DNA from: Alloalcanivorax gelatiniphagus
GTDB lineage: Bacteria > Pseudomonadota > Gammaproteobacteria > Pseudomonadales > Alcanivoracaceae
Length of the DNA stretch: 64,000 nucleotides
Direction: 5' to 3'
Assembly: GCF_005938655.1 (NCBI RefSeq)
Contig: NZ_VCQT01000045.1
Span: 186,001-250,000 of the forward strand
Below, piece by piece: positions 43,849 through 53,731 of this stretch. A program made the position numbers and the translations under genes. Below the pieces are notes generated by a model. The model did no database searches. It worked only from the letters and a program-made list of their open reading frames with translations, and had not been told where the DNA came from. Position 1 is the stretch's first letter, and the number at the start of each line of letters is the position of its first letter.

Positions 43849-44828
43849 TAGAACTGGGGTTCGATGTCGCCCAGGTGACGGCTCACCGCCAGCCAGGCCC
43901 CGAGCAGCCCCAGGGTGCCGCTGAACAGCGGTAAAACAAACACGGTGGATGGGCTCATGCCGGTAAGCGAGTGTTCACTTTCGTAGAGCCGCAGCAGCTC
44001 GTCGATGGGGCCGCCCAGCCACCACAGCGCCAGGCTCACCAGGATCAGCGCCAGCACGCCGCCGGCGAAGCCCACGCAGAAGCCGCTGTACAGGAACGGG
44101 CGGCGCACGAAACCGTCAGTACCGCCGACGATCTTGATCACCACGATCTCCTCCCGGCGGCTTTCGATGGCCAGCCGAACGGTGTTCACCACCACCAGCA
44201 CCACCGCCAGGGCCAGGCCCAGGGTAAGCACGCTGATCATCCGGTCGCCCAGCTCGATAATGGCGTGCAGGCGCCGCACCCAGGCCACGTCGAGCTGGGC
44301 GTTGTCGACCTCCGGCACCGCGTTGAGCCGTCGCTGCAGGGCCTCCACCTGGCCTGGCGCCACGTTCTCCGGATAGACCACGATCAGCGGCGGCAGCGGG
44401 TTGTCGGGCAAGGCTTCCAGCACGTCGCCGAAGCCGGACAGGGTCTTGAATTCGTCCAGGGCCTGGGCGCGGGTGATCACCTCGGTGCGCGCCACCGTGT
44501 CGAACCCGTCCCACTCCCGGGCCAGGGCCCGCTGGCGGTCCTCGGCGGTGTCCAGTTTGAGGAACACGGACAGGTGCGCCTGGCCGTCCCAGCCCTTGGT
44601 GATGACGCGGGCATTGTCCATCAGCACCGCCAGCCCGGCGGGCAGCGCCAGGGCGATGGCGATCACCAGCACCGTCATCAGGGCGGCGGTGGGTGCCGCC
44701 GCCATGCGGCCCAGGGCATCGCCCAGGGAATCCCGGTGATGCTGGCGCCAGGCGGTGAGGCGGTCGCCCAGGGAGGTGCGGGTGCTGCGCGCGCCGGCGG
44801 GCCGGCGCTGGCGAGTGTTACGGGCCAC
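43848..44828 (-). CDS. ftsX: Cell-division ABC transporter permease FtsX
   Basis: 326 aa from GTG at 44828, which has GGGAGG 7 bases upstream and overlaps the ftsE end by 11 bases; a longer in-frame ORF start at 44897 lies deep inside ftsE. Long basic N-terminus, four membrane helices (MTVLVIAIALALPAGLAVL, LTLGLALAVVLVVVNTV, SGFCVGFAGGVLALILVSLAL, VLPLFSGTLGLLGAWLAV) and the periplasmic loop between the first two. With FtsE it activates septal amidases through EnvC-type partners. Confidence 0.95.
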   Translation of the reverse strand: MARNTRQRRPAGARSTRTSLGDRLTAWRQHHRDSLGDALGRMAAAPTAALMTVLVIAIALALPAGLAVLMDNARVITKGWDGQAHLSVFLKLDTAEDRQRALAREWDGFDTVARTEVITRAQALDEFKTLSGFGDVLEALPDNPLPPLIVVYPENVAPGQVEALQRRLNAVPEVDNAQLDVAWVRRLHAIIELGDRMISVLTLGLALAVVLVVVNTVRLAIESRREEIVVIKIVGGTDGFVRRPFLYSGFCVGFAGGVLALILVSLALWWLGGPIDELLRLYESEHSLTGMSPSTVFVLPLFSGTLGLLGAWLAVSRHLGDIEPQF

Positions 44829-45549
44829 GGCGGTCCTCCCGGGGGCGGGCGAAAAGGGCCAGGTCCTGGTCGCGCTGGGAGACGCCTTCCTCGCCATCGT
44901 GGATCAGCCGGCCCTCGCGCAGGGTCAGAAGGCGGTGCCGGTAGCGGGCGATCAGCGACAGGTCGTGGGTGGCGATCAGCACCGCCACGCCGACCCGGGC
45001 GAAATCGTGGAACAGGTCCATGATCTCGGCGCTCAGCGCCGGGTCCAGATTACCGGTGGGCTCGTCGGCGAGCAGCAGCGGCGGCTTGTTGACCACCGCC
45101 CGGGCGATGCCGATGCGCTGCTGCTCACCGCCGGAGAGCATGATCGGGTTGAGCTTTTCCTTGTCCAGCAGCCCCACCTTGTCCAGGGCCGCGCGCACCC
45201 GCTTGCCGATATCGGCCCGGGCGAAGCCGGCGATCACCAGCGGCAGGGCCACGTTGTCGAACACACTGCGGTCGAACAGCAACTGGTGGTTCTGATGCAC
45301 CATGCCGATCTTGCGGCGCAGGAAGGGGATATGCCGGCTGCCCACCCCGGTCAGGTTCTGGCCTTCCACGAACACCTGCCCCTGGGTGGGCCGTTCGATC
45401 ATCATGATCAGCTTCAGCAAGGTGGACTTCCCCGCCCCGGAATGCCCGGTCAGGAAGGTCAATTGCCCGGCGGGCAGCTCAAAACTGATCTGCCGCAGGG
45501 CGTCCTTGCCGTTCGGGTAGCGTTTGCCGACCCGGTCGAATTTGATCAT
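44818..45549 (-). CDS. ftsE: Cell-division ATP-binding protein FtsE
   Basis: 243 aa. Walker A GHSGAGKSTLLK (about 35-46), Q-loop MVHQNHQLL, signature LSGGEQQR, Walker B LLLADEPTGNLD and THDLSL. The C-terminal 20 residues (SQRDQDLALFARPREDRRGP) extend beyond the usual FtsE end. First gene of ftsE-ftsX; ftsY is 168 bp further upstream with a repeat element between. Confidence 0.96.
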   Translation of the reverse strand: MIKFDRVGKRYPNGKDALRQISFELPAGQLTFLTGHSGAGKSTLLKLIMMIERPTQGQVFVEGQNLTGVGSRHIPFLRRKIGMVHQNHQLLFDRSVFDNVALPLVIAGFARADIGKRVRAALDKVGLLDKEKLNPIMLSGGEQQRIGIARAVVNKPPLLLADEPTGNLDPALSAEIMDLFHDFARVGVAVLIATHDLSLIARYRHRLLTLREGRLIHDGEEGVSQRDQDLALFARPREDRRGP

Positions 45550-45564
45550 GTAGGTCCTTGGGAC

Positions 45565-45718
45565 AGTTGAAAGTTACAAGTTAAAAGTTACAACGCGAGG
45601 CAAGGGCGTAGCGCTCTCAAACGTTTCGGCTGCGCGCTGCGAGCGGGCGCGGGCACGGCCTTTCCGACCCGGCCGCCGTGCCCCGCGCCTTGTAACTTTT
45701 AACTTTCAACTTGTAACT
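45565..45718. repeat. Inverted heptamer-array element 1
   Basis: Left arm 45565-45592 is four consecutive 7-mers AGTTGAA, AGTTACA, AGTTAAA, AGTTACA. Right arm 45691-45718 is four 7-mers in reverse complement (AGTTACA, AGTTAAA, AGTTGAA, AGTTACA, read as the complement from 45697 down, then on to 45718). The 98-bp centre is very GC rich with its own partial hairpin (GCGCGGGCACGGCC against its near complement). The right arm touches the ftsY TGA stop (45718-45720). Confidence 0.8.
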
Positions 45719-46944
45719 CACCCGGCCACATCTTCGAACAACGCCTGCACGAACTCCTCGGCGTTGAAGGGGCGCAGGTCCTCGAGCTGTTCGCCGACGC
45801 CGATAAAGCGGATCGGCAGGCCGGTGCGTTTGGCCAGAGCGAACAGGATACCGCCTTTGGCGGTGCCGTCGAGTTTGGTCAGCACCAGGCCGGTGACGCC
45901 GGCGGTGTCGCGGAATTCCTGGGCCTGGTTGATGGCGTTCTGGCCGGTGCCGGCGTCCAGCACCAGCAGCACCTCGTGGGGGGCCTCCGGGGACAGTTTT
46001 TTCATCACCCGGGTGACCTTGGAGAGTTCTTCCATCAGGTTGCCCCGGGTGTGCAGCCGGCCGGCGGTGTCGGCGATCAGCACGTCGGCGCCCCGGGACT
46101 GCGCCGCCTGCACCGCGTCATAGACCACGCTGGCGGAGTCCGCGCCGGTGTGCTGGGCCACCACCGGGATGTCGTTGCGCTCGCCCCATACCTGCAGCTG
46201 CTCCACGGCGGCGGCGCGGAAGGTGTCGCCGGCGGCCAGCATCACGCTCTTGCCCTCGGCCTTGAAGCGGCAGGCCAGCTTGCCGATGGTGGTGGTCTTG
46301 CCGACCCCGTTCACGCCCACCATCAGGATCACATAGGGTTTCTTGCCCGGGTCGATTTCCAGGGGCACGTCCACCGGCTCCAGCAGCTTGCGCAGTTCTT
46401 CCTGCAGGGCTTCATAGAGGGCGTCGGCGTCCACCAGTTCCTGGCGGCCCACCCGTTCGGTGAGGTTGGCGATGATGGTGTCGGTGGCTTCCACGCCCAC
46501 GTCCGCCACCAGCAGCTGGGTCTCGATCTCCTCGAAGATCTCGTCGTCGATTTCCTTGGCGCCCACCAGCAGGTCCGCCAGGCCCTTGCCCAGGTTCTTG
46601 CTGGTCTTGCTCATGCCCTGCTTCATGCGGGTCCAGAAGCCGCCGCCCTCGTCGGCGGCGGCCGGGGCCGGCGCCTCGCGGGGCGGCGCTGGCGGCGCGG
46701 CGGGCTCGGACCGTACTGGTTCAGACCGCACCGGCTCGGGTCGGGCCGGCTCGGAGGGCGCGGATTCAGGGGCCCGCGGCTGGCCGGCGTCGGCTTCCGG
46801 TGGGCTGTCGGCATCGGGCTCCGGCCGGTCGCTGGACGGCGCCGGGTCCGGCCTGTCCTCTGGCTTGCGCCGGAACATGCGCGAGAAGAAGCCGCCTTTC
46901 TGTGCTTCCTCGTTGCGATCGTCGTCGCGGGCGTCGTCGGTCAT
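45718..46944 (-). CDS. ftsY: Signal recognition particle receptor FtsY
   Basis: 408 aa. An acidic, Pro/Ala/Glu-rich A domain (about 1-100, with a [16 protein letters not shown] repeat) precedes the NG GTPase: [15 protein letters not shown] (P-loop), [40 protein letters not shown] and the membrane-site [13 protein letters not shown]. Targets ribosome-SRP complexes to the translocon. Confidence 0.97.
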   Translation of the reverse strand: MTDDARDDDRNEEAQKGGFFSRMFRRKPEDRPDPAPSSDRPEPDADSPPEADAGQPRAPESAPSEPARPEPVRSEPVRSEPAAPPAPPREAPAPAAADEGGGFWTRMKQGMSKTSKNLGKGLADLLVGAKEIDDEIFEEIETQLLVADVGVEATDTIIANLTERVGRQELVDADALYEALQEELRKLLEPVDVPLEIDPGKKPYVILMVGVNGVGKTTTIGKLACRFKAEGKSVMLAAGDTFRAAAVEQLQVWGERNDIPVVAQHTGADSASVVYDAVQAAQSRGADVLIADTAGRLHTRGNLMEELSKVTRVMKKLSPEAPHEVLLVLDAGTGQNAINQAQEFRDTAGVTGLVLTKLDGTAKGGILFALAKRTGLPIRFIGVGEQLEDLRPFNAEEFVQALFEDVAG

Positions 46945-47032
46945 CGGGTCGGATCCTGTGGGGTCGAATGCGGGGCGGTCGGTATGCTACCACCATGGGG
47001 CCGGGCAAAAAACGCCGGCCGGCCGGTGGCTG

Positions 47033-48619
47033 CTAATGGGCCCCGGCCGGCGCCCCGCGTCCGGCCACGCCCCGGCGGATGATAAACACCAGCGGCACCA
47101 TGCACAGGAACAGAATCGCCATGAATTTGAACACGTCCAGGTAGCCCAGCATGCTCGCCTGGTTGAGCAGGTCATGGTAGAGCAGGCCGTGGCTGGTCAG
47201 GTCGCCGGCGCCGGTGGCCTGGCCGATCTGGTGCATCTGGTCCTGGTAGGCTGGGTTGTAGGGCGTGATCTCCTCGGCCAGCCGCGATTGATGGAACTGG
47301 CTGCGCCGGGCCAGCAGGGTGGTGGACAGGGAAATACCGATGCTGCCACCCAGGTTGCGGGCCAGGTTGATGATCGCCGAGGCGTCGTTGGATTTTTCCA
47401 TGGGCAGGCCGTCGTAGGCGGCGGTGCTGATCGGAATGAACAGGAAACCCAGCGCCGACGCCTGCAGAACCCGGGCCATCATGATGGTGTGGTAATCCGC
47501 CTGCAGGCTGAAGCCGGTCATGGTGTACAGGCCGATGCCGCTGACCAGGAAGCCGAACCCGATCAGATAGCGGGTCTGCACCTTGCCCACCAGGCGCCCC
47601 ACCAGGGGCATCAGGCAGATAATGGCGATGCCCCCGGGGGTCAGCACCAGCCCCGCCTGGGTGGCGGTGTAGCCCATCAGCTCCTGCACATACAGCGGCA
47701 GCACCGCGGTGCTGGCCAGCAGCACGAAGCCGAGAATCATCATGAACAGGTTGGCCACCGCGAAGTTGCGGTTGCGGAACAGGTGCACGTCGACGATCGG
47801 GTTGCGGTCGTACCACTCCCAGATCAGGAAGGCGATCAGGCCCACCGCCGCCAGGCAGCTCATGGTCAGGATAAAGCCGGAATGCCACCAGTCGTCCTGC
47901 TGGCCCCGGTCGAGCATGATCTGCAGGGCGCCCAGGCCCACCACCAGCAGGCTGAAGCCGATCAGGTCCACCCGGGGCCGCTTGCCGCCCCGTTTGTCCC
48001 GGGCCTGGCGCATGTAGTCCGGGTCGCGGATCAGGGCCTGCACCAGGGGAATCAGGATCAGCCCCACCGGCAGGTTGATCAGAAACACCCAGCGCCAGGA
48101 GAAATGGTCGGTGATCCAGCCGCCCAGGGTGGGGCCGATGGCCGGTGCGAACACCACGGCGATGCCGTACATGGCGAACGCCATGCCCCGTTTCGCCGGC
48201 GGGAAGGCGTCCGACAGGATCGCCTGGGACACCGGTTGCAGGCCGCCGCCGGTGATGCCCTGCAGGCAGCGGAACAGGATCAGCGTCCCCAGGGTCGGCG
48301 CCAGGCCACAGGCCAGGGAGGTGACCGTGAAGCCGGCGATGCAGATCATGAAGAAGCGTTTGCGGCCGAGCAGGTTGGACAGCCAGCCACTGATCGGCAG
48401 CACCACCGCGTTGGTCACCGTGTAGGAGGTGAGCACCCAGGTGGCCTCGTCGTGGGTGGCGGACAGGCCGCCGGCGATGTGCAGCAGGGCCACGTTGGCG
48501 ATGGAAATATCGAGTACTTCCATGAACGCGGCGATGGCCACCACCGGCGCGATCACCCAGGGGCTGACGCCCTTCTTGCCCCCCGGCGTGGCGCCGGCCG
48601 GCGCGGAGTCAACGGGCAT
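47033..48619 (-). CDS. DHA2-family MFS multidrug exporter (EmrB-like)
   Basis: 528 aa with about 14 membrane helices, the DHA2 length. N-terminal VAIAAFMEVLDISIANVALLHIAGGL carries the conserved Asp in helix 1, motif A-like SGWLSNLLGRKRFFM and motif C-like PAIGPTLGGWITD. Third gene of the operon after the outer-membrane factor and HlyD adaptor, forming a full tripartite pump. TetR regulator at 51550. Confidence 0.93.
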   Translation of the reverse strand: MPVDSAPAGATPGGKKGVSPWVIAPVVAIAAFMEVLDISIANVALLHIAGGLSATHDEATWVLTSYTVTNAVVLPISGWLSNLLGRKRFFMICIAGFTVTSLACGLAPTLGTLILFRCLQGITGGGLQPVSQAILSDAFPPAKRGMAFAMYGIAVVFAPAIGPTLGGWITDHFSWRWVFLINLPVGLILIPLVQALIRDPDYMRQARDKRGGKRPRVDLIGFSLLVVGLGALQIMLDRGQQDDWWHSGFILTMSCLAAVGLIAFLIWEWYDRNPIVDVHLFRNRNFAVANLFMMILGFVLLASTAVLPLYVQELMGYTATQAGLVLTPGGIAIICLMPLVGRLVGKVQTRYLIGFGFLVSGIGLYTMTGFSLQADYHTIMMARVLQASALGFLFIPISTAAYDGLPMEKSNDASAIINLARNLGGSIGISLSTTLLARRSQFHQSRLAEEITPYNPAYQDQMHQIGQATGAGDLTSHGLLYHDLLNQASMLGYLDVFKFMAILFLCMVPLVFIIRRGVAGRGAPAGAH

Positions 48620-48645
48620 GGCGATTCTCCTCGTTCATGCCGGGC

Positions 48646-49893
48646 TCAGGACGCCGGGGCGTCGTCGCCCCGGTTGGCGGCCAGGATGCGGGCGATCATG
48701 GCGTCCACTTCACTCTGGTCCCGTTGGTACACCGAGGTTTCAAAACGGGCGCCGCTGACCGGGCTTTCCGCCAGCATCTGGCCGTCCCGGCCCCGGGTTT
48801 CCACGGTGGCCTCCATGGACAGGCCCACGCGCAGCGGGAAGCCCTCCAGGTCCTCCGCGTCCAGGCGGATGCGTACCGGCACCCGCTGCACCACCTTGAT
48901 CCAGTTACCGGTGGCGTTCTGCGCCGGCAGCAGCGCGAAGGCGTTGCCGGTGCCGGCGGCCAGGCCGGCCACCTTGCCGTGGTAAAGGTGGTCGTCGCCG
49001 TACAGGTCGGCGGTGAGCTCCACCGGCTGGCCGATACGCACGTTGTTAAGGTCGGTTTCCTTGAAGTTGGCGTCCACCCACACCTGTTCCAGGGGCACCA
49101 CCGCCATCAGCTTGCTGGCGGGCTGCACTTCCTGGCCCACCTGTACGCCGCGCTGGGCCACATAGCCGTCGGCGGGGGCCAGGATGCGGGTGCGCTGCAG
49201 GCGCAGCCAGGCCTGGCGCAGGCTGGCTTCCGCCTGCTGCACCTGGGGGTGATCGTCCAGGGTGGTGCCGGCCACCGCCGCGCGGCTGCCGGCCAGTTGG
49301 TGGCGCGCTTCCTGGTAGGAGGCGCGGGCGGTTTCCAGTTGCGTTTCCGCGTGTTGGAAATCCTGGGTGGAGATGCCGCGTACCCGCTTCAGATCCCGGG
49401 CCCGCTGGTAGTCCCGGCGGGCCTGTTCCAGGGACGCCTTGCGCAGGGTCACGGTGGCTTCCAGGCGGTTCGCCTGGTCGAACAGCTGACGCACCTGGCG
49501 CACGGTCTGGGCCAGATTGGCCTTGGCCTCTTCCAGGGCCACCCGGGCGTCGGTGTCGTCCAGGGTGATCAGCAGGTCCCCGGCCACCACCCGGTCGGTG
49601 TCTTCCGCGTGGATCGAGACCACCGTGCCGCTGATTCGGGGGGAAATGCTGACCACGTTGCCGCCCACGTAGGCGTCTTCGGTGGTGATGTGGAAGCGTG
49701 CCCAGAGGAACCAGTAGGCGCCGTAGCCGGCGGCGGCGATCACCACCACCACGGCGAGGATCAGCAGCAGGCGTTTGCGTTTGCCCGCATTATTGTTGTC
49801 GACGTTGTTATGGTCGGTGTTGCCGTTGGGGTCTTGGGTGTCGGGGGCGTGACCGGTGTGGTCCGGGTCGGTGTGCGTGTCTTGCTCGGCCAT
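48646..49893 (-). CDS. HlyD/EmrA-family periplasmic adaptor
   Basis: 415 aa from ATG at 49893; a longer in-frame stretch upstream overlaps the outer-membrane-factor gene in another frame. His/Asp/Asn-rich cytoplasmic tail (about 1-37), one membrane helix (LLLILAVVVVIAAAGYGAYWF), lipoyl halves TTEDAYVGGNVVSISPRISG and RILAPADGYVAQRGVQVGQ around a long alpha-hairpin, and a beta-barrel domain. Pairs with the MFS exporter. Confidence 0.92.
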   Translation of the reverse strand: MAEQDTHTDPDHTGHAPDTQDPNGNTDHNNVDNNNAGKRKRLLLILAVVVVIAAAGYGAYWFLWARFHITTEDAYVGGNVVSISPRISGTVVSIHAEDTDRVVAGDLLITLDDTDARVALEEAKANLAQTVRQVRQLFDQANRLEATVTLRKASLEQARRDYQRARDLKRVRGISTQDFQHAETQLETARASYQEARHQLAGSRAAVAGTTLDDHPQVQQAEASLRQAWLRLQRTRILAPADGYVAQRGVQVGQEVQPASKLMAVVPLEQVWVDANFKETDLNNVRIGQPVELTADLYGDDHLYHGKVAGLAAGTGNAFALLPAQNATGNWIKVVQRVPVRIRLDAEDLEGFPLRVGLSMEATVETRGRDGQMLAESPVSGARFETSVYQRDQSEVDAMIARILAANRGDDAPAS

Positions 49894-49909
49894 GAAAGGT
49901 CTCCGGCGA

Positions 49910-51448
49910 TCAGGGGGCGGCCGGCGCGGCGGCCGTCCGGTCGTTCCGTTCAGGGGTGGCGTCGCGCTGGGGAGCGTCCCACCAGCCGCCGCCCAGGGCG
50001 TGGTACAGGGCGGCGGTATCCACATAGCGCTGGCGCACCGCGTCGATGCGCGACAGCAGCGCCTGGTTGTAGCGTTGCTCGGCGCTGAGCACGTCCAGGT
50101 AGCCGGCGGCGCCGGCCCGGTACTGCTTGCGCACCAGCGCCAGGCTGTCCCGGTTGGCTTCCAGGGAATGGTCGCGGGCCTCCAGGGCATCGGCATCGCG
50201 CTCGATGGCGTCGAGCACGTCGGCCACCTGCACGAAGGCGCCCAGCACGGTATCCCGGTAGCGGGCGTATTCCGCTTCCCAGGCCGCTTCGGCGGCTTTT
50301 TTGTTGGCGCGCAGGGTGCCGCCATGGAACAGCGGCGCGGTGATGTTGGCGCCCAGGCTCCAGACCTTGGCCGCCGGCTCGAACAGGGCGTCGCCGTGGT
50401 TGGCCAGCGTGCCCAGGCTGGCGGTGAGGCTCAGGCTCGGATAGAGCCGCGCGGTGGCCAGGCCCACCTGGGCGTTGGCGGCGTGCAGGCGCTCCTCGGC
50501 GGCCAGGATGTCCGGACGCTGGCGCACCAGTTCCGAGGGCAGGCTCAGTGGCAGGTCCGCCGGCAGGTTCAGGTCCTTCAGGGACAGGGGCGGGGCCTGG
50601 AAGGTGGCCGGGTCGGCGCTCACCAGTTGCGCCAGGGCGTGTTCGGTGACCGCCAGTTGGTGGCGCAGGGCGGGCAGGCCGGCGCGGGTGTCGGCCAGTT
50701 GCGCGCGGGCGCGCAGCACATCGGCGAAGGCCACCGAGCCGGCCTGCTCCTGGTCGCCGAGCAAGCTGGCCTGATCGCTTTGCAGGTTGACGATGGCCTC
50801 GCTGGCGGCGACCCGGTCGCGCAGCGCCGCCAGGCGCACGGTGGTTACCACCACGTTGTCCACCAGCGTCAGCATGCTGCCGCGCAGCAGGTTTTGCGCG
50901 TAGGCCACCTGGGCCGCCTGGGCCTCGGTCTCCCGGTCGGAGGCGCCGAACGGGTCCAGGTCGTAGCTCAGGGCCAGGCGCGTTTCATAGAGATTGAAGA
51001 CGCTGTTGAACATGGGATTGTCCTGGCCGATCCGGGCGCCGTTGGAGCGCTGGCGGGTGGCGCCGCCGGACAGGTCCAGGTCGGGCAGATCGGCGCCGGA
51101 CACCGCTTCCAGCTGGTGGGCGGCCTGGCGCAGGCTGGCCTGGCTGGCGCGCAGCGACGGGCTGTTTTCCATGGCCTGGTGGATCAGGTCGTTGAGAACC
51201 GGTGAGCCGAACAGCCGGTACCAGTCGGCGGCGATGGGCGCCCCGTCGGTAAAGCGCTGGGCCTGGCCGCCGGGGCCGTCGACATGGGCGGTGTCGCCCT
51301 GCGGGGCGGACACCTGATAGTCGCCGGCCAGATCGTCCGCCGGGGACCGGAAATCCGGCCCCAGGGTGCAGGCGGCCAGCGACAGCGCCGCCAGCACGGC
51401 GGTGGCCAGCTGGCGCCAGCGGCCGGGTGCGGAAGGAAAGTTGGGCAT
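49910..51448 (-). CDS. Outer-membrane efflux lipoprotein (NodT/OprM family)
   Basis: 512 aa from ATG at 51448. Lipoprotein signal with lipobox LAAC (Cys near 27), then CTLGPDFRSP typical of the NodT family and two OEP repeats (MENSPSLRASQASLRQAAHQLEA; RLHAANAQVGLATARLYPSLSLTASLG). Outer-membrane channel of the tripartite exporter and a possible partner for the RND pump at 28321. First gene of the operon. Confidence 0.93.
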   Translation of the reverse strand: MPNFPSAPGRWRQLATAVLAALSLAACTLGPDFRSPADDLAGDYQVSAPQGDTAHVDGPGGQAQRFTDGAPIAADWYRLFGSPVLNDLIHQAMENSPSLRASQASLRQAAHQLEAVSGADLPDLDLSGGATRQRSNGARIGQDNPMFNSVFNLYETRLALSYDLDPFGASDRETEAQAAQVAYAQNLLRGSMLTLVDNVVVTTVRLAALRDRVAASEAIVNLQSDQASLLGDQEQAGSVAFADVLRARAQLADTRAGLPALRHQLAVTEHALAQLVSADPATFQAPPLSLKDLNLPADLPLSLPSELVRQRPDILAAEERLHAANAQVGLATARLYPSLSLTASLGTLANHGDALFEPAAKVWSLGANITAPLFHGGTLRANKKAAEAAWEAEYARYRDTVLGAFVQVADVLDAIERDADALEARDHSLEANRDSLALVRKQYRAGAAGYLDVLSAEQRYNQALLSRIDAVRQRYVDTAALYHALGGGWWDAPQRDATPERNDRTAAAPAAP

Positions 51449-51497
51449 GAAGGCCTCCCCATCAAGTCGGGCAACATTCTTGAGCAGTCCAATGACA

Positions 51498-51515
51498 AAA
51501 TCAATCGATTGAATT
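51498..51515. promoter_or_regulatory. Putative TetR operator between efflux operon and tetR
   Basis: Perfect 12-bp palindrome TCAATCGATTGA (51501-51512) within an A/T-rich 18-bp symmetric block, the only such site in the 101-bp divergent gap. Confidence 0.65.
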
Positions 51516-51549
51516 AATATCGGCTGCTCCCGAATATCCGGAACCCAGC

Positions 51550-52236
51550 ATGGCCCAGCAAAGCGCCGGGTCGGGCCAGCGCCCGGCCTCCGAACCGTCA
51601 CGCAGCGAAGCCACCCGCAAACGGCTGGTGGACGCCGGCCTGCGGCTGTTCAGCCGCCAGGGCTTCGACGCGGTCAGCACCCGCGCCCTGGCCAACGCCG
51701 CCAAGGCCAACCAGGCCGCCATCCCCTACCATTTCCAATCCAAGGAAGGGCTGTACCAGGCGGTGGCCTGGCGCATCGTGGAAATGGTGCGCCCGGCCAT
51801 GGAACCGGCGGTGCTGGAAGTGCACCAGCGCCACGCCGGCGGCGTCACCGACCTGGTTCAGGCCCGCGAGGACGTGGCCCTGCTGGTGGGCGCCCTGCTC
51901 GATAAAATCCTCAGCCAGCGCCACAAGTACGAGATCGGCTACTTCCTGCTGCGCGAACAGATGCAGCCCACCGCCGCCATGGACATTCTCTACGACGAAC
52001 TGATCGAGCCGGTCCACGAGCTGCTGGCGCGGCTGGTGGGGCCGCTGCGTGGCAAGCCGGCCACCGATCCGGACGTGATCATCGAGGTGCAGGCCCTGTA
52101 TGGTGAGGCCATCGTGTTCGGCGTGCACCGGACCACCCTGATCCGGCGGCTGGGGGTAGAGGCGCTGGACGAAGATCACCTGGCGCGCATCGTGCGGGTG
52201 GTGCGCGAAACCCTGCTGCGCCAGTTTCCTCTGTAG
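51550..52236 (+). CDS. TetR family regulator (CecR/YbiH-like)
   Basis: 228 aa. N-terminal helix-turn-helix at about 20-65 (RKRLVDAGLRLFSRQGFDAVSTRALANAAKANQAAIPYHFQSKEGLYQAV) and a C-terminal ligand domain of the DUF1956 type (YFLLREQMQPTAAMDILYDELI). Divergent from the efflux operon 49910-47033, which it probably represses. Confidence 0.92.
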   Translation: MAQQSAGSGQRPASEPSRSEATRKRLVDAGLRLFSRQGFDAVSTRALANAAKANQAAIPYHFQSKEGLYQAVAWRIVEMVRPAMEPAVLEVHQRHAGGVTDLVQAREDVALLVGALLDKILSQRHKYEIGYFLLREQMQPTAAMDILYDELIEPVHELLARLVGPLRGKPATDPDVIIEVQALYGEAIVFGVHRTTLIRRLGVEALDEDHLARIVRVVRETLLRQFPL

Positions 52237-52369
52237 CCGGAAGCCGGCGCGGGGGAAACTTCCCGGCGCCGCGCCAGTCCTACCCGGTGACCCGGCGGCG
52301 GCTCGCGTCGGCGGGGCCTTACCATCATAATCGCCGGTTCCCTGACCCCGGTTGTTCAGAGGAAAGCGC

Positions 52370-53731
52370 ATGAAAGTATTGTGGATCGCCCTGGCGTTGA
52401 GTGTTCTGACGGTCTCCGCGCGGGCGGACCTGCCCACCCATGAGTTCCAGCTCGACAATGGCCTGAAGGTGCTGGTGCGCGAGGACCACCGCGCGCCGGT
52501 GATCACCGTGATGATCTGGTTCAAGGCCGGCAGCATCGACGAGGCGCCCTACGAAACCGGCGTTGCCCATCTGCTGGAACACATGATGTTCCGCAACAGC
52601 AAGCATCTGGCCCCCGGGGAATTCGCGCGGCTGGTGGCCCGCTACGGCGGCGCCAACAACGCCTTCACCAGCTACGACTACACCGCCTATTTCCAGCAGT
52701 ACGAAGCCTCGCGGTTGCCGCTGGCCCTGGAGCTGGAGGCCGAGCGGCTCAAGAATCTGCGCATCGAGGACGACGACTTTTACCGTGAGCTGCAGGTGGT
52801 GATGGAAGAGCGCCGCCAGCGCACCGACGACCAGCCGTTCGCCCTGGCCCAGGAGAAATTCCAGGCGGTGGCGCGGCCCGGCACCGGTTACGCTCACCCG
52901 ATCATCGGCTGGCGCGACCAACTGGCCCAACTGAAACCGGAACAGGCGCGCAGCTGGTACCAACGCTTCTACGTGCCCGGCAACGCCACCTTGGTGATCG
53001 CCGGTGACGTGACCGAATCCCAGGTGCGGCCGCTGGTGGACAAGTTCTTCGGCGACATGGCCGCCGGCGAAACGCCGCCGCGCCCCAAACCGACCCTGGA
53101 CCCGCCCGCCGGCGAGCGCCGCATGACCCTGCATCTGCCGGTGCGGGTGCCGGCCCTGTTCATGCAATACAACGTGCCCTCGCTGACCACCGCCGAGGAC
53201 CCGGCCACTTTCTATGCGCTGACCATGCTGGCCGGGGTACTGGACGGCGGCCTCAGCGCCCGGGTGGAAAGCCAACTGGTGCGCGGCCAGCGCCTGGCCG
53301 CCGGTGCCGGCGCCAGCTATGACGGCCTGCAGCGCGGCAACGGCACTTTCAGTTTCTCCGCTTCGCCGAATCCGGGCGTCACGCTGGAGCAGCTGGAGCA
53401 AGGCTTTGAGGAGCAGGTGCGCCGGATCGCCGAGCAGCCGCCGAGCGCCGAGGAAATGGACCGGGTGCGGGCCGGCGTGCTGGCCGGGCAGGTGTTCCAG
53501 CGGGATTCGGTGATGGGCCAGGCCATGGAGCTGGGCCGCCTGTCGGTGCTGGGCGTGGACTGGCGCCTGTCCGAACAGTTCGACGAGAACCTGGAGAAAG
53601 TAACCCCGGCGCAGGTGCAGCAGGCCGCCCGGGACTGGCTGGTGGCTGAACGCAGCGCCGTGGCCTATGTATATCCGCCGGAGCCGCCCGCCGAGGCGTC
53701 ACCATCCACCCGTCAGGAGGCGTCGCAATGA
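52370..53731 (+). CDS. M16 family zinc peptidase, catalytic subunit
   Basis: 453 aa from ATG at 52370 (AGAGGAAAG upstream). Signal peptide (ALSVLTVSARA), then the inverzincin motif HLLEH (HxxEH) about 70 residues in, with the distal Glu in EELQVVMEERRQ context. Periplasmic, pitrilysin-like. Pairs with the next gene, whose product lacks the zinc motif; the pair next to rsmD and ftsY is conserved in Pseudomonas. Confidence 0.93.
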   Translation: MKVLWIALALSVLTVSARADLPTHEFQLDNGLKVLVREDHRAPVITVMIWFKAGSIDEAPYETGVAHLLEHMMFRNSKHLAPGEFARLVARYGGANNAFTSYDYTAYFQQYEASRLPLALELEAERLKNLRIEDDDFYRELQVVMEERRQRTDDQPFALAQEKFQAVARPGTGYAHPIIGWRDQLAQLKPEQARSWYQRFYVPGNATLVIAGDVTESQVRPLVDKFFGDMAAGETPPRPKPTLDPPAGERRMTLHLPVRVPALFMQYNVPSLTTAEDPATFYALTMLAGVLDGGLSARVESQLVRGQRLAAGAGASYDGLQRGNGTFSFSASPNPGVTLEQLEQGFEEQVRRIAEQPPSAEEMDRVRAGVLAGQVFQRDSVMGQAMELGRLSVLGVDWRLSEQFDENLEKVTPAQVQQAARDWLVAERSAVAYVYPPEPPAEASPSTRQEASQ

